The notes under the pieces were generated by a model. It had not been told where the DNA came from, did not search any database, and saw only the letters and a program-made list of their open reading frames with translations. A stretch of DNA of 57,410 bases from NCBI RefSeq assembly GCF_000337455.1, contig NZ_AOIU01000045.1, positions 1 to 57,410 of the forward strand, in the 5' to 3' direction. The stretch is from Halosimplex carlsbadense 2-9-1 (GTDB lineage: Archaea; Halobacteriota; Halobacteria; Halobacteriales; Haloarculaceae). Below are positions 26,558 through 33,829 of this stretch, piece by piece (the stretch's first letter is position 1; the number at the start of each line of letters is the position of its first letter). A program made the position numbers and the translations under genes.

Positions 26558-27228
26558 TCACGCTCTCCGAACGAGCTGGTTCCGGACCGCCCGCCGACAG
26601 GTCCGACACGTCTCGACCAGCCGAGCGACCGTCGACGGGACCGGGGAGCCGACCGGCAGTCCGTCGTATCAGAACGCGACGAGGTCGCGGTGGCGCACGC
26701 CGGCGTCAGGCGTCTGGTTCGTCGTCGCACCCAGCAGCGACTGGCGCTCCCGGACGAGTTGGTCACACTGCTCCTCGAACCGCGCCAGCCGACGGTGGCG
26801 CCGGGCCAGCGGGTCGAACCCGACCTCGCTCAGCGGCGTCTCGTCGGCCTCGGCGATCCACGCGGTCGTCTCCTCGACGAGCGCGACCGCCGACGAGAGG
26901 CCGTCGGCTTCACGGTCGAGCGCCGCCAGCACGGTCTCGGCCTCCGCCGTCCGCGTCTCGACCGCACCGAGGACACCTCGTTTGACCGCCGGCGAGAAGG
27001 TCGTCTCCGTCGCCGGCGCGAGCGCCGCCGCGACCGTCTCGGGCAGTTCGGCGCGGAGTGTCTCCGTCAGCGGTTCCGGGTCGTCGACGTCCGCGACGCT
27101 GTGGGGTCGGACCGTCTCCGCGAAGGCGGGCCGGCGACAGCGGTCCGGCGTCGCGGCGCCGCCGACCAGCTGTGGGCCACCGGAGACCGCGACTCCGGGC
27201 GCGGCCGACGGTCTCTCGGCCCCGACCT
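26558..27228 (-). pseudogene. Broken haloarchaeal helical-protein gene (DUF7260-like)
   Basis: Reading leftward, one frame gives FAETVRPHSVADVDDPE…LRAELPETVAAAL…TFSPAVKRGVLGAVETRTAEAETVLAALDREADGL…PLSEVGFDPLARRHRRLARFEEQCDQLVRERQ…HRDLVAF, a stop at 26671-26669, then YDGLPVGSPVPSTVARLVETC…QLVRRA to a second stop at 26560-26558. The continuation after the first stop fits the end of the same family, so that stop is a nonsense mutation. The 5' end is also gone: no start codon exists before a stop at 27247-27245, and the frame is fused to a truncated lipoprotein gene. The family name is from memory. Confidence 0.6.
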
Positions 27229-27441
27229 CGGCGTCGCGGTCCGCTCACCGGTCGGTGCCGCGCTCGGCGTGACCGTCAGCGTGTCGGTCGCCGTCGCGGT
27301 GGGGTCGCTCTCCTGGCCGTCTGTCAGCGTCGCGTCACCGCCCGAACAGCCCGCGAGGAGGCCACCGCCGAGGACGGCGCTGTACCGCAGGTAGTCTCTC
27401 CGCGTCGGCGCCTCGGTCGGATCGGTGGTGTCGTCGCTCAT
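27229..27441 (-). pseudogene. Truncated siderophore-type binding lipoprotein (N-terminus only)
   Basis: ATG at 27441, two bases after the stop of the intact paralogue upstream. It encodes a Tat signal, lipobox C32 and the Ser/Thr/Pro linker ending TGERTATP (residue 71), exactly where the paralogues enter their ligand-binding domain. After that the sequence becomes the DUF7260-like remnant in another frame. The first 80 or so bases are nearly identical to the start of the neighbouring gene (67-68 consecutive identical bases). It is the fourth member of the tandem array, destroyed by a deletion that also took the next gene's 5' end. Confidence 0.78.
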
Positions 27442-27443
27442 GG

Positions 27444-28688
27444 TCAGAGCTCTCCGTGTCTGATATCGGCGATCCGCTGCCGGTCGAACAGCCGTTCGTC
27501 CGCGTCGAACTCGTCGGGAAACAGCTGTTTCGCGGCCCGTTCGGTCTTCGAGAGGTTGCTGATCGGTCCCTGATACATCCCGCCCGCGGGATACACGTCG
27601 CCGTTCTGGACCGCCGTCAGCTGGCTCGCGGTATCGTGGTCCCGTAGGAACGAGAGGTACGTCTCCCGGAACGCCTCGCGCGTTCGGTGCGTGTCCGTGT
27701 AGAACAGCAGGACTTCGGGGTTGATCTCCAGCAACGGTTCGAAGTCGATCGACCCGCGGTCTGACGTAAAGCTCTGAACGTCGCTTCCCTCGAAAGCATC
27801 CTCGACGCCGAGGTCGTGCCAGTGCTTGTAGGCGGTGGTGTCGCCCAGCCGGTAGGGATAGAACTTTTCGGGCTCGGTCGACCCCGGGGACAGGAGCCCG
27901 ATCGCCGGCCGTTCGCTCTCGGGCGGTAGTCGGTCCTGAATCCCGGAAATCGTCTCGTCGTGGAGCGACTGCAGGGCCTCGAAGCGGTCGGTGCGCCGGA
28001 ACACCTGAGCGACCTTCTCGGTGGCCTCGTAGAGGTCGAAGTACGGATACCCCTCATGCCAGGGGTACGTCGAGAAGCTCGTGTTGCCGCAGAACGGGCC
28101 CACGCTCTCGGCGATCCCCTCCACGTCACTTCGCTCCCAGTTCGGGATGAGGTTGATCATGTAATTCGGGTCGACGAAGTGGACCCCGGCGTCGATGTCG
28201 TAGAGTAACTCCTTCGAGATGCCGTCCTGCCAGAGCGAGGTCATCTCCGTCTTGCTCGGCGACAGGCCCGGAATATCATCGTAGTGCCACGTCCGATACT
28301 CGCCCGTGAGGACGACGGCAGCGGGCTTGTCCAACCCGAGCGCGACGCCCATGTCCGCCCAGCTGGCGTTCTCGGCGACCCAGGTCTCGGGCGGCGACTC
28401 GAAGGTCACCTCGCCGACCGGCGCCATCGTCACCGAGTACGAGCCGGGCGTCGCCGTCGGTTCTCCGGTCGGCGTTGCCGTCCCCGATGCCACCGTGGCC
28501 GTCGCCGTCGGTGTCGCCGTGGCAGTCTCGGGCGGTTCGCTCGGGCCGGTACCGTCGCTGTCCGGCGTCTCCGTTTCCTCACCGCCGCCCGAACAGCCCG
28601 CGAGGAGGCCACCGCCGAGGACGGCGCTGTACCGCAGGTAGTCTCTCCGCGTGGGCGCCTCGGTCGTGTTGCTGATGTCGTCACTCAT
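27444..28688 (-). CDS. Iron/siderophore-type ABC solute-binding lipoprotein (copy 3)
   Basis: 414 aa. Twin-arginine signal TRRDYLRYSAVLGGGLLAGC with lipobox C32, long Thr/Pro/Ala linker, then a BtuF/FhuD-like two-lobe binding protein: VTMAPVGEVTFESPPETWVAENASWADMGVALGLDKPAAVVLTG, LLYDIDAGVHFVDPNYMINL, the helical backbone region and the family's C-terminal LFDRQRIADIRHGEL. It is anchored outside the cell and presumably hands a ferric chelate to a permease encoded elsewhere, since no permease or ATPase gene is in the window. Third of three intact tandem paralogues, each separated by two bases, all under the palindrome promoter at 31236. Confidence 0.85.
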   Translation of the reverse strand: MSDDISNTTEAPTRRDYLRYSAVLGGGLLAGCSGGGEETETPDSDGTGPSEPPETATATPTATATVASGTATPTGEPTATPGSYSVTMAPVGEVTFESPPETWVAENASWADMGVALGLDKPAAVVLTGEYRTWHYDDIPGLSPSKTEMTSLWQDGISKELLYDIDAGVHFVDPNYMINLIPNWERSDVEGIAESVGPFCGNTSFSTYPWHEGYPYFDLYEATEKVAQVFRRTDRFEALQSLHDETISGIQDRLPPESERPAIGLLSPGSTEPEKFYPYRLGDTTAYKHWHDLGVEDAFEGSDVQSFTSDRGSIDFEPLLEINPEVLLFYTDTHRTREAFRETYLSFLRDHDTASQLTAVQNGDVYPAGGMYQGPISNLSKTERAAKQLFPDEFDADERLFDRQRIADIRHGEL

Positions 28689-28690
28689 AC

Positions 28691-29917
28691 TCAGAGGTCT
28701 CCGTTCACGATGTCCGCGACGCGCTGGCGGTCGAACAGCTCCTCACCACCGGTCACGTCGCCGAACTCCTCGGGAAACAGCTGTTTCGCGGCCCGTTCGG
28801 TCAGGAACAGGTTGTGGATCGGTCCCTGGTGGAGGTAGCCGCCGCGGTAGACGCGACCGCTCTGGACGGCGGTCAGTTCGCTCCCGACGGGGTGGTCCTC
28901 CATGTACGCCAGGACGGTGTCGCGGAACTCCGCGGCGGACTTGCGCTCGTGGCCGCGGACCAGGAGCACGTCCGGGTCGACCGACAGCAGGTTCTCGTAG
29001 TCGAGTTCCCCCCGGTTCTCCGTGCTGAGGTTCTCGATGCCGGTGCCGGCGAGGGCGTCGCCGACGCCCAGGTCGCGCCACTGCTTCTTGCTCGTCCCCT
29101 TGTCCGTCAGCCGGTAGGGCGAGAACGTCTCCGGTTCGCTCGTGCCCTCGAAGGTGAGCATCACACTCGGGCGCTCGCCCGCGGGGGGAAGGCGGGTCTG
29201 GATCCGGGCGAGGAAGTCGTCGTGGAGCGACTGGAACGCCTCGAAGCGTTCGCGTTCCTGGAAGACGGCCGCGACCGTCTCGAAGGCCTCGTACAGCGAG
29301 TAGTAGCGGTAGTCGTGCCAGCCGTCCGAGCGGCGGAAGATCAGGTTGCCGACGAACGGCGCGACGTTGTCGGCGACTTCCTCGACGTCTCCCTGGTCCC
29401 AGTCGAACCAGTTTTTCAGCATCCCCGGGTCGTAGAGGTGCACGTCGCAGTCCAGTTCGTAGAAGGCCTCCCTGGTTCGCACAGTCGGGTACTGCTCCAG
29501 CGGAGTCGAATCGACACTCACCCCGGGTAGCTCGTCGTAGACGGCCGTATAGTACCGGTCCGCGCCGCCGATCCCGGCCATCCCGTCGGCCTGTCCGAGC
29601 GCGACGCCCATGTCGGCGTACTCCCCGCAGTAGGCGATCCACCGCTCGGGCACCGCGTCGAAGGTGACCTCGCCGACCGGCGCCATCCTCACCGAATAGG
29701 ACTCCGTCGCCGCCGCGGTCGCGGTGGATTCGCCGTCGGGCGGTGTGTCTCCCGGCGCGTCCGTCGCAGTCCCGGCGTCGTCGCTCGCCCCGTCGGTCGG
29801 CTCCGACCCTCCACCGGCACAGCCGGCGACCAAGCCGGCCGCCGCGAGGGCAGCGCCGTACTTCAGGTAGTCGCGTCGGGTCCGTGCCTCGGTCGTGTCG
29901 GTCTCGTCGTCGCTCAT
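28691..29917 (-). CDS. Iron/siderophore-type ABC solute-binding lipoprotein (copy 2)
   Basis: 408 aa. Signal TRRDYLKYGAALAAAGLVAGC, lipobox C33, short acidic linker, then the binding domain: VRMAPVGEVTFDAVPERWIAYCGEYADMGVALGQADGMAGIGG and so on, ending in LFDRQRVADIVNGDL. It shares the whole-length architecture with the copies on each side but is well diverged in the ligand-facing middle, so the three may bind different chelates. Two-base gaps to both neighbours point to one transcript. Confidence 0.85.
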   Translation of the reverse strand: MSDDETDTTEARTRRDYLKYGAALAAAGLVAGCAGGGSEPTDGASDDAGTATDAPGDTPPDGESTATAAATESYSVRMAPVGEVTFDAVPERWIAYCGEYADMGVALGQADGMAGIGGADRYYTAVYDELPGVSVDSTPLEQYPTVRTREAFYELDCDVHLYDPGMLKNWFDWDQGDVEEVADNVAPFVGNLIFRRSDGWHDYRYYSLYEAFETVAAVFQERERFEAFQSLHDDFLARIQTRLPPAGERPSVMLTFEGTSEPETFSPYRLTDKGTSKKQWRDLGVGDALAGTGIENLSTENRGELDYENLLSVDPDVLLVRGHERKSAAEFRDTVLAYMEDHPVGSELTAVQSGRVYRGGYLHQGPIHNLFLTERAAKQLFPEEFGDVTGGEELFDRQRVADIVNGDL

Positions 29918-29919
29918 GC

Positions 29920-31233
29920 TCAGAAATCTCCGTTGACGATGTCAGCGAGCCGTCCGCGGTCGAACAGCTGTTCGTCCTCCGAGAGCTGCCCGTATCCAGG
30001 ATAGCCGCCGAACTCGTCGGGGTAGAGCTGCTTGGCAGCCATCTCCGTCTGGAACATGTTGATGATCGGGCCCTGGTAGGGAGTGCCGCCGACGTACAGG
30101 TCGTCGTTCTCGACGGCGGTCACCTTGCTCCCGACGGGGTGGTCCGACAGCACCTCCCGCTGCTGTCGAATGTAGTTCTCACCCTGGAAATCGCGGTACG
30201 TGACGCCGAAGTTGAAGATGATGACGTCCGGGTCGTACTCCAGGAGCCCCTCGTAATCCACGATCACGGACGACTGGCCGTCGTAGGCGCCGTCGAACGC
30301 GTCGACGACGTTCAGGTCGCGGTACTGTTTCTTCCCCCAGGTCTTCCCGACCGCCGATTTCGGGTTGTACACGACCCACCCGTCGCGGTTCTCCGGGTTG
30401 TACCGGCCGTTCACCAGCGCCAGCGACCGGCGCTGGCTCTCGGGGGGCACCCGCGAGCGAACGTCGTCGACGAACGGTTCGTAGAGGTCCAGCAGTGCCT
30501 CGCCGCGTGCTTCCTCGCCGAACAGGGCGGCGTATCTCGGGATGTACTCGGGAAGCGAGAGGTAGGGATAGGGCTCGCCGACGGGCCAGTGGGTCCATCC
30601 CTCGAAGCGCTTGCGCCGGCTCTCGTTGCCGAACCAGGGGGCGACGTTCTCCCGGATCTCTCGGGCTTCCGACCGGTCGAGCCCGTAGATCGCGATGAGA
30701 GGGTTCGGGTCGACCGCCAGCAGGTCCGGGTCGAGTTCGTACAACACCTCGAGGTCGGTGTCGCGCTCCTCGGTCGTGAACTGGGTGAGCTCGTCGGTCG
30801 CGGGCGCCGAGACACCGTCGAGGAAGTCGTAGAACCCGGTGTACCAGAACCCCGGGTCGGCCATCCCGACGGCGCCGTCGGCCTGTCCGAGCGCTGTCAA
30901 CACGTCCGCGGTGAACCCGAGGCCGCCCACCCACGAGGACGGCGGTTCCTCGAGCGTGAGCTCGCCCACCGGTGGCATGGTCGCCGCGTAGGACTCCGGT
31001 TGCGTGGGCGCTTCTGTCGGCGTCTCGGTCGCCGACGCGGTCGCCGTCGGAGTCGCCGTCCCGGTCGGTTCCGCCGTCGGCGGCGGCGTGTCCGCGTCCG
31101 TCGAGCCGGACCCATCGCCCGTCGCACCGTCGCTCGAACAGCCCCCGAGCAGACCGCCGCCGATGACCGCGCCGCCATAGGTCAGGTATTTCCGCCGCGT
31201 CGGTCCACGCTCCTCGTTCGCCTCGTCTGCCAT
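29920..31233 (-). CDS. Iron/siderophore-type ABC solute-binding lipoprotein (copy 1)
   Basis: 437 aa. Signal TRRKYLTYGGAVIGGGLLGGC (lipobox C32), linker, then ATMPPVGELTLEEPPSSWVGGLGFTADVLTALGQADGAVGM and a C-terminus DEQLFDRGRLADIVNGDF typical of this array. It is the first gene of the array. Its ATG lies three bases after an 18-bp palindrome that overlaps the promoter, so the transcript is probably leaderless and repressed by an iron-sensing DtxR/SirR-type protein (inference). Confidence 0.86.
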   Translation of the reverse strand: MADEANEERGPTRRKYLTYGGAVIGGGLLGGCSSDGATGDGSGSTDADTPPPTAEPTGTATPTATASATETPTEAPTQPESYAATMPPVGELTLEEPPSSWVGGLGFTADVLTALGQADGAVGMADPGFWYTGFYDFLDGVSAPATDELTQFTTEERDTDLEVLYELDPDLLAVDPNPLIAIYGLDRSEAREIRENVAPWFGNESRRKRFEGWTHWPVGEPYPYLSLPEYIPRYAALFGEEARGEALLDLYEPFVDDVRSRVPPESQRRSLALVNGRYNPENRDGWVVYNPKSAVGKTWGKKQYRDLNVVDAFDGAYDGQSSVIVDYEGLLEYDPDVIIFNFGVTYRDFQGENYIRQQREVLSDHPVGSKVTAVENDDLYVGGTPYQGPIINMFQTEMAAKQLYPDEFGGYPGYGQLSEDEQLFDRGRLADIVNGDF

Positions 31234-31235
31234 GT

Positions 31236-31253
31236 TTTTAGGCTAGCCTAAAA
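31236..31253. promoter_or_regulatory. Iron-type operator palindrome, copy A
   Basis: TTTTAGGCTAGCCTAAAA, a perfect 18-bp palindrome ending two bases upstream of the binding-protein ATG at 31233 and adjoining the TATA box. The TTAGG…CCTAA core resembles operators of DtxR/IdeR/SirR-type iron repressors. Bound protein would block the transcription start. Confidence 0.8.
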
Positions 31254-31262
31254 GGTATAAAT
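31254..31262 (-). promoter_or_regulatory. TATA box of the binding-protein array
   Basis: ATTTATACC on the minus strand, about 25 bp before the ATG at 31233, so initiation is expected at or near the start codon with the operator between. Confidence 0.7.
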
Positions 31263-31300
31263 TACTTCTGATTTTTTGGCTGGCCGAAAAATCTGAGAGG

Positions 31301-31519
31301 TCACCGCGGGTACGCCGCTACACGGGCACACCGGCGGGCCCTGTTCGGGAGTGTCTGTCCGCAGCGAGGGTATTCGCCGTCGGCGTCCGGCGTCGTCATC
31401 GCCTCGAGGGCCCACCCTCTCTGGGGCCGCTTCGTCGCGCGGTCGTCGAACCAGTTCGGGACAATTACTCGCCAGTTCCTCGATGTGTGACCGTCTCTCT
31501 TCGAGCCCGTTCCGAGCAC
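31301..31519 (-). pseudogene. Decayed copy of the zinc-ribbon gene
   Basis: The last 36 or so codons (ALEAMTTPDADGEYPRCGQTLPNRARRC…YPR, then stop) match the C-terminus of the zinc-ribbon gene at 32428-32832, but the CPQCG knuckle reads YPRCG and the CPRCG knuckle reads CARVA, so zinc could not be bound. The sequence from this stop through the promoter is also similar to that after the intact copy, showing that gene end and promoter were duplicated together. Confidence 0.6.
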
Positions 31520-31547
31520 GTGTGGTCTGTCGTCGATATCTCGGTCG

Positions 31548-32279
31548 CTACTCGTCCGCCAGACTCGGGTGCGTGACCTGTTCGTCCGGGTGGGGCTCGG
31601 CGAAGCGCTCGCCCATCACGTCGAGCGACCGCGCTTCGCGGTCCGTTCGCTCGGCCTCGTCGATCTCCTCACAGCCGGGCGGCAGGTCACGGCCACGCTC
31701 GGTGAAGTAGCCATCGGGCGCGACCCAGTCGTGGTAGAACGGCCGGTCGTCGTCTTCGAGGATCGTCACACCGACCTCGGCGCCGTGGCCGGCGCAGACG
31801 ATAGCCTGGTGGGGCTTCTCGGCGAGTCTGCCGGCCGCGTACAGGCCGTCGACGCCGGTGCGACCGCGCTCGTCGGTGTCGACGAACGCCTTCCCGCGGT
31901 CGATGATCCCGACGCCGTCGATCCCGTCGAGATAGCCGACCGCGTTCTTCGTCGCCGCGACCACGTACGTCGTGTGATAGCGGTCGCCGTCCCCGGTCTC
32001 GACGGCGAACCCCTCGTCGGTCCGTTCGACCCGCGTGACGGTCGCGGTCACCTGCTCGCAGCCGGCGTCCGACGCCTGTTCTTCGAGCAGGTCGAGCAAC
32101 TGCCGGCCGTTGACGCCCGCCGGAAAGCCCGGGAAGTTCTCCAGGTGGGCGTTGCGCCGGAGGATCGACTCCCCCGAGTCGACGACGAGCGTGTCGAATC
32201 CGTGACGGGCGGTGAACACGGCCGCGGAGCGGCCGGCGACGCCGCCGCCGACGACGACTACGTCCATCGGAGCCGCCAT
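31548..32279 (-). CDS. Thioredoxin-reductase-like protein with FAD domain only
   Basis: 243 aa, against 310-340 for thioredoxin reductases. The N-terminal DVVVVGGGVAGRSAAVFTARHGFDTLVVD is a GxGxxG FAD motif and the C-terminal VDGLYAAGRLAEKPHQAIVCAGHGAEVGVTIL closes the FAD domain. The NAD(P)H-binding domain that normally sits between, and the redox CxxC, are absent (the region reads VVAATKNAVGYLDGIDGVGII). It could be a flavin reductase or oxidoreductase using another electron donor. It follows a 26-codon remnant gene by three bases and so is expressed from iron-type promoter copy B. A role in ferric-siderophore release is plausible but unproven. Confidence 0.78.
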   Translation of the reverse strand: MAAPMDVVVVGGGVAGRSAAVFTARHGFDTLVVDSGESILRRNAHLENFPGFPAGVNGRQLLDLLEEQASDAGCEQVTATVTRVERTDEGFAVETGDGDRYHTTYVVAATKNAVGYLDGIDGVGIIDRGKAFVDTDERGRTGVDGLYAAGRLAEKPHQAIVCAGHGAEVGVTILEDDDRPFYHDWVAPDGYFTERGRDLPPGCEEIDEAERTDREARSLDVMGERFAEPHPDEQVTHPSLADE

Positions 32280-32282
32280 GGC

Positions 32283-32363
32283 TCAGATCTCCCCGTTGAT
32301 GCTGTTAGAGGATTGTTGATAGTCGAACAGCTGTGCGTCCTCGTCGTTCACGTCTTTCCCCAT
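32283..32363 (-). pseudogene. 26-codon remnant of a siderophore-binding-protein gene
   Basis: ATG at 32363 directly behind promoter copy B opens a 26-codon frame whose second half reads EDAQLFDYQQSSNSINGEI and then stops. The three intact paralogues all end in (D/E)xxLFDRxRxADIxxG(D/E)-hydrophobic, so this is a binding-protein gene from which everything between the first codons and the C-terminal tail has been deleted in frame. It keeps a working start and may now serve only as a translated leader for the FAD gene three bases downstream. Confidence 0.65.
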
Positions 32364-32364
32364 G

Positions 32365-32382
32365 TTTTAGGCTAGCCTAAAA
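32365..32382. promoter_or_regulatory. Iron-type operator palindrome, copy B
   Basis: Identical 18-bp palindrome TTTTAGGCTAGCCTAAAA at the same place relative to an ATG (32363). Flanks are similar to copy A for about 50 bp, so the whole promoter was duplicated. Confidence 0.8.
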
Positions 32383-32383
32383 A

Positions 32384-32391
32384 GTATAAAT
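32384..32391 (-). promoter_or_regulatory. TATA box of the FAD-protein transcript
   Basis: ATTTATAC on the minus strand, same spacing to the ATG as in copy A. Confidence 0.65.
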
Positions 32392-32427
32392 CACTTCTGA
32401 TTTTTCGGCTGGCCAGGCCCCCGGAGT

Positions 32428-32832
32428 TCACCGCGGCGCGCCACAGCGCGGGCACATCGGCGGCCCCTGCTCGGGGACTTCCAGGCCGCACTGGGGGCAT
32501 TCGCCGTCGGCGCCCGGCGTCGTCACCGCCTCGACCGCTCGCTCCGTCGACGCGTGAACGGATTCGAGCGGTCCCGTCCGTGTCCGTTTCGTCACGCGAC
32601 CCGCCACCGTTTCGCACGGGCCTGTGAACGGTGTGGTCACGAGTGCGTCTGGGTCTCTACTCGTCTCCGGCACTGCCGTCGACGTCGAGGGGTCGAACGT
32701 GAGCGCGACGGCCCGACGGGCGAGAACAGTCCCGCCCGTCGTCGAGCGGGTCTTCGGGGAGTCGTCGGCGCCAAGAGCGGCCCCTCGCGGCGGAGTGAGC
32801 GGTCGAAGCGGGCCGGGTGCCCGGATCAGCAT
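32428..32832 (-). CDS. Zinc-ribbon protein of unknown function
   Basis: 134 aa at most. The C-terminus is clear: GADGECPQCGLEVPEQGPPMCPRCGAPR, a two-knuckle CxxC…CxxC zinc ribbon of the rubredoxin type. The first 95 residues are low-complexity Thr/Ala/Arg/Pro with no domain, and the true start may be further in. It lies between korB and iron-type promoter copy B, in the same direction as both. A degenerate duplicate lies 5' of the other promoter copy. Confidence 0.5.
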   Translation of the reverse strand: MLIRAPGPLRPLTPPRGAALGADDSPKTRSTTGGTVLARRAVALTFDPSTSTAVPETSRDPDALVTTPFTGPCETVAGRVTKRTRTGPLESVHASTERAVEAVTTPGADGECPQCGLEVPEQGPPMCPRCGAPR

Positions 32833-32890
32833 TTTCGCGGTGGTGCTGCCGGCCTCGAGTCGAGAAGGACCACAGGTCCCTCTGAGTGGT

Positions 32891-33826
32891 TTACGTGTGC
32901 TTGTCGATGAGCTGCTCGGCGCAGCGCTCCCACTCGGCGTCCTCGTCGTAGTAGCGCTCGGCCAGCGGCTCCTCGGGCATCTCGCCGGTCGAACGCTTCT
33001 CCTGCCCGTAGGAGGGGCGGTCGTCCTTGTAGAAGCGACCGGTCAGCACCTCGCCCTCGTAGAGCTTCGACTCGACCTCGTACATCATCTCGCCGGCTTC
33101 CTGGCGGTTCGTCACGTCGAAGTCGTAGTCCTCGGAGTCCTGCACGTCCGTGTACGGGACGTACTGGCGAGCGTCCTTGTTCCAGGTCGGACACTGCGTG
33201 AGGAAGTCGACGTGGGCGAACCCGTCGTGTTCGACGGCCTCGGCGATGATCTCGGCGGCCTGGTTGGGGTTGACCGCCGCCGTGCGGGCGACGTAGGAGG
33301 CACCCGACGCCAGCGACAGCGAGAGCGGTCGGACGGGGTCCTTGGCCGACCCGCTGGGCTGGGTCTTGGACTTGTGACCCTTCGGGCTCGTCGGCGAGGT
33401 CTGGCCCTTCGTGAGGCCGAAGATCTCGTTGTTGAACACGATGTAGGTCATGTCGTGGTTCTCGCGGGCGGTGTGCATGAAGTGGTTCCCGCCGATCCCG
33501 TAGCCGTCGCCGTCGCCGCCCGCTGCGACGACCTCGACGCCGGGGTTGGCCAGCTTCGCAGCCCGCGCCACGGGCAGCGAGCGCCCGTGGATGGTGTGGA
33601 AGCCGTAGCTCTCGAAGTAGCTGTTCAGCTTGCCCGAACAGCCGATCCCCGTACAGAGCAGGACCTCGTCGGGGTTCTTCCCGAGGTTGGCCATCGCCTT
33701 CTTCAGGGCGTTGTTCACCGCGAAGTCGCCACAGCCCGGACACCACGTCGGCTGGGGCTCGATCCCGGGTGTGAACTCGTCTTCCTCCGCTTCTTCCGGA
33801 TCGCCGATCGCGCTGAATGCACTCAT
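32891..33826 (-). CDS. korB: 2-oxoacid:ferredoxin oxidoreductase, beta subunit
   Basis: 311 aa. Carries the thiamine diphosphate site: CPGCGDFAVNNAL near residue 30, GIGCSGK near 61-67, GDGDGYGIGGNHF and NNEIFGLTKGQTSPTSP. This is the KorB/PorB beta subunit fold. With the gamma-alpha subunit it oxidatively decarboxylates pyruvate or 2-oxoglutarate to the acyl-CoA, reducing ferredoxin, as haloarchaea do in place of dehydrogenase complexes. It starts three bases after the alpha-subunit stop. Pyruvate versus 2-oxoglutarate preference cannot be settled from sequence by eye. Confidence 0.93.
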   Translation of the reverse strand: MSAFSAIGDPEEAEEDEFTPGIEPQPTWCPGCGDFAVNNALKKAMANLGKNPDEVLLCTGIGCSGKLNSYFESYGFHTIHGRSLPVARAAKLANPGVEVVAAGGDGDGYGIGGNHFMHTARENHDMTYIVFNNEIFGLTKGQTSPTSPKGHKSKTQPSGSAKDPVRPLSLSLASGASYVARTAAVNPNQAAEIIAEAVEHDGFAHVDFLTQCPTWNKDARQYVPYTDVQDSEDYDFDVTNRQEAGEMMYEVESKLYEGEVLTGRFYKDDRPSYGQEKRSTGEMPEEPLAERYYDEDAEWERCAEQLIDKHT

Positions 33827-33829
33827 TGG

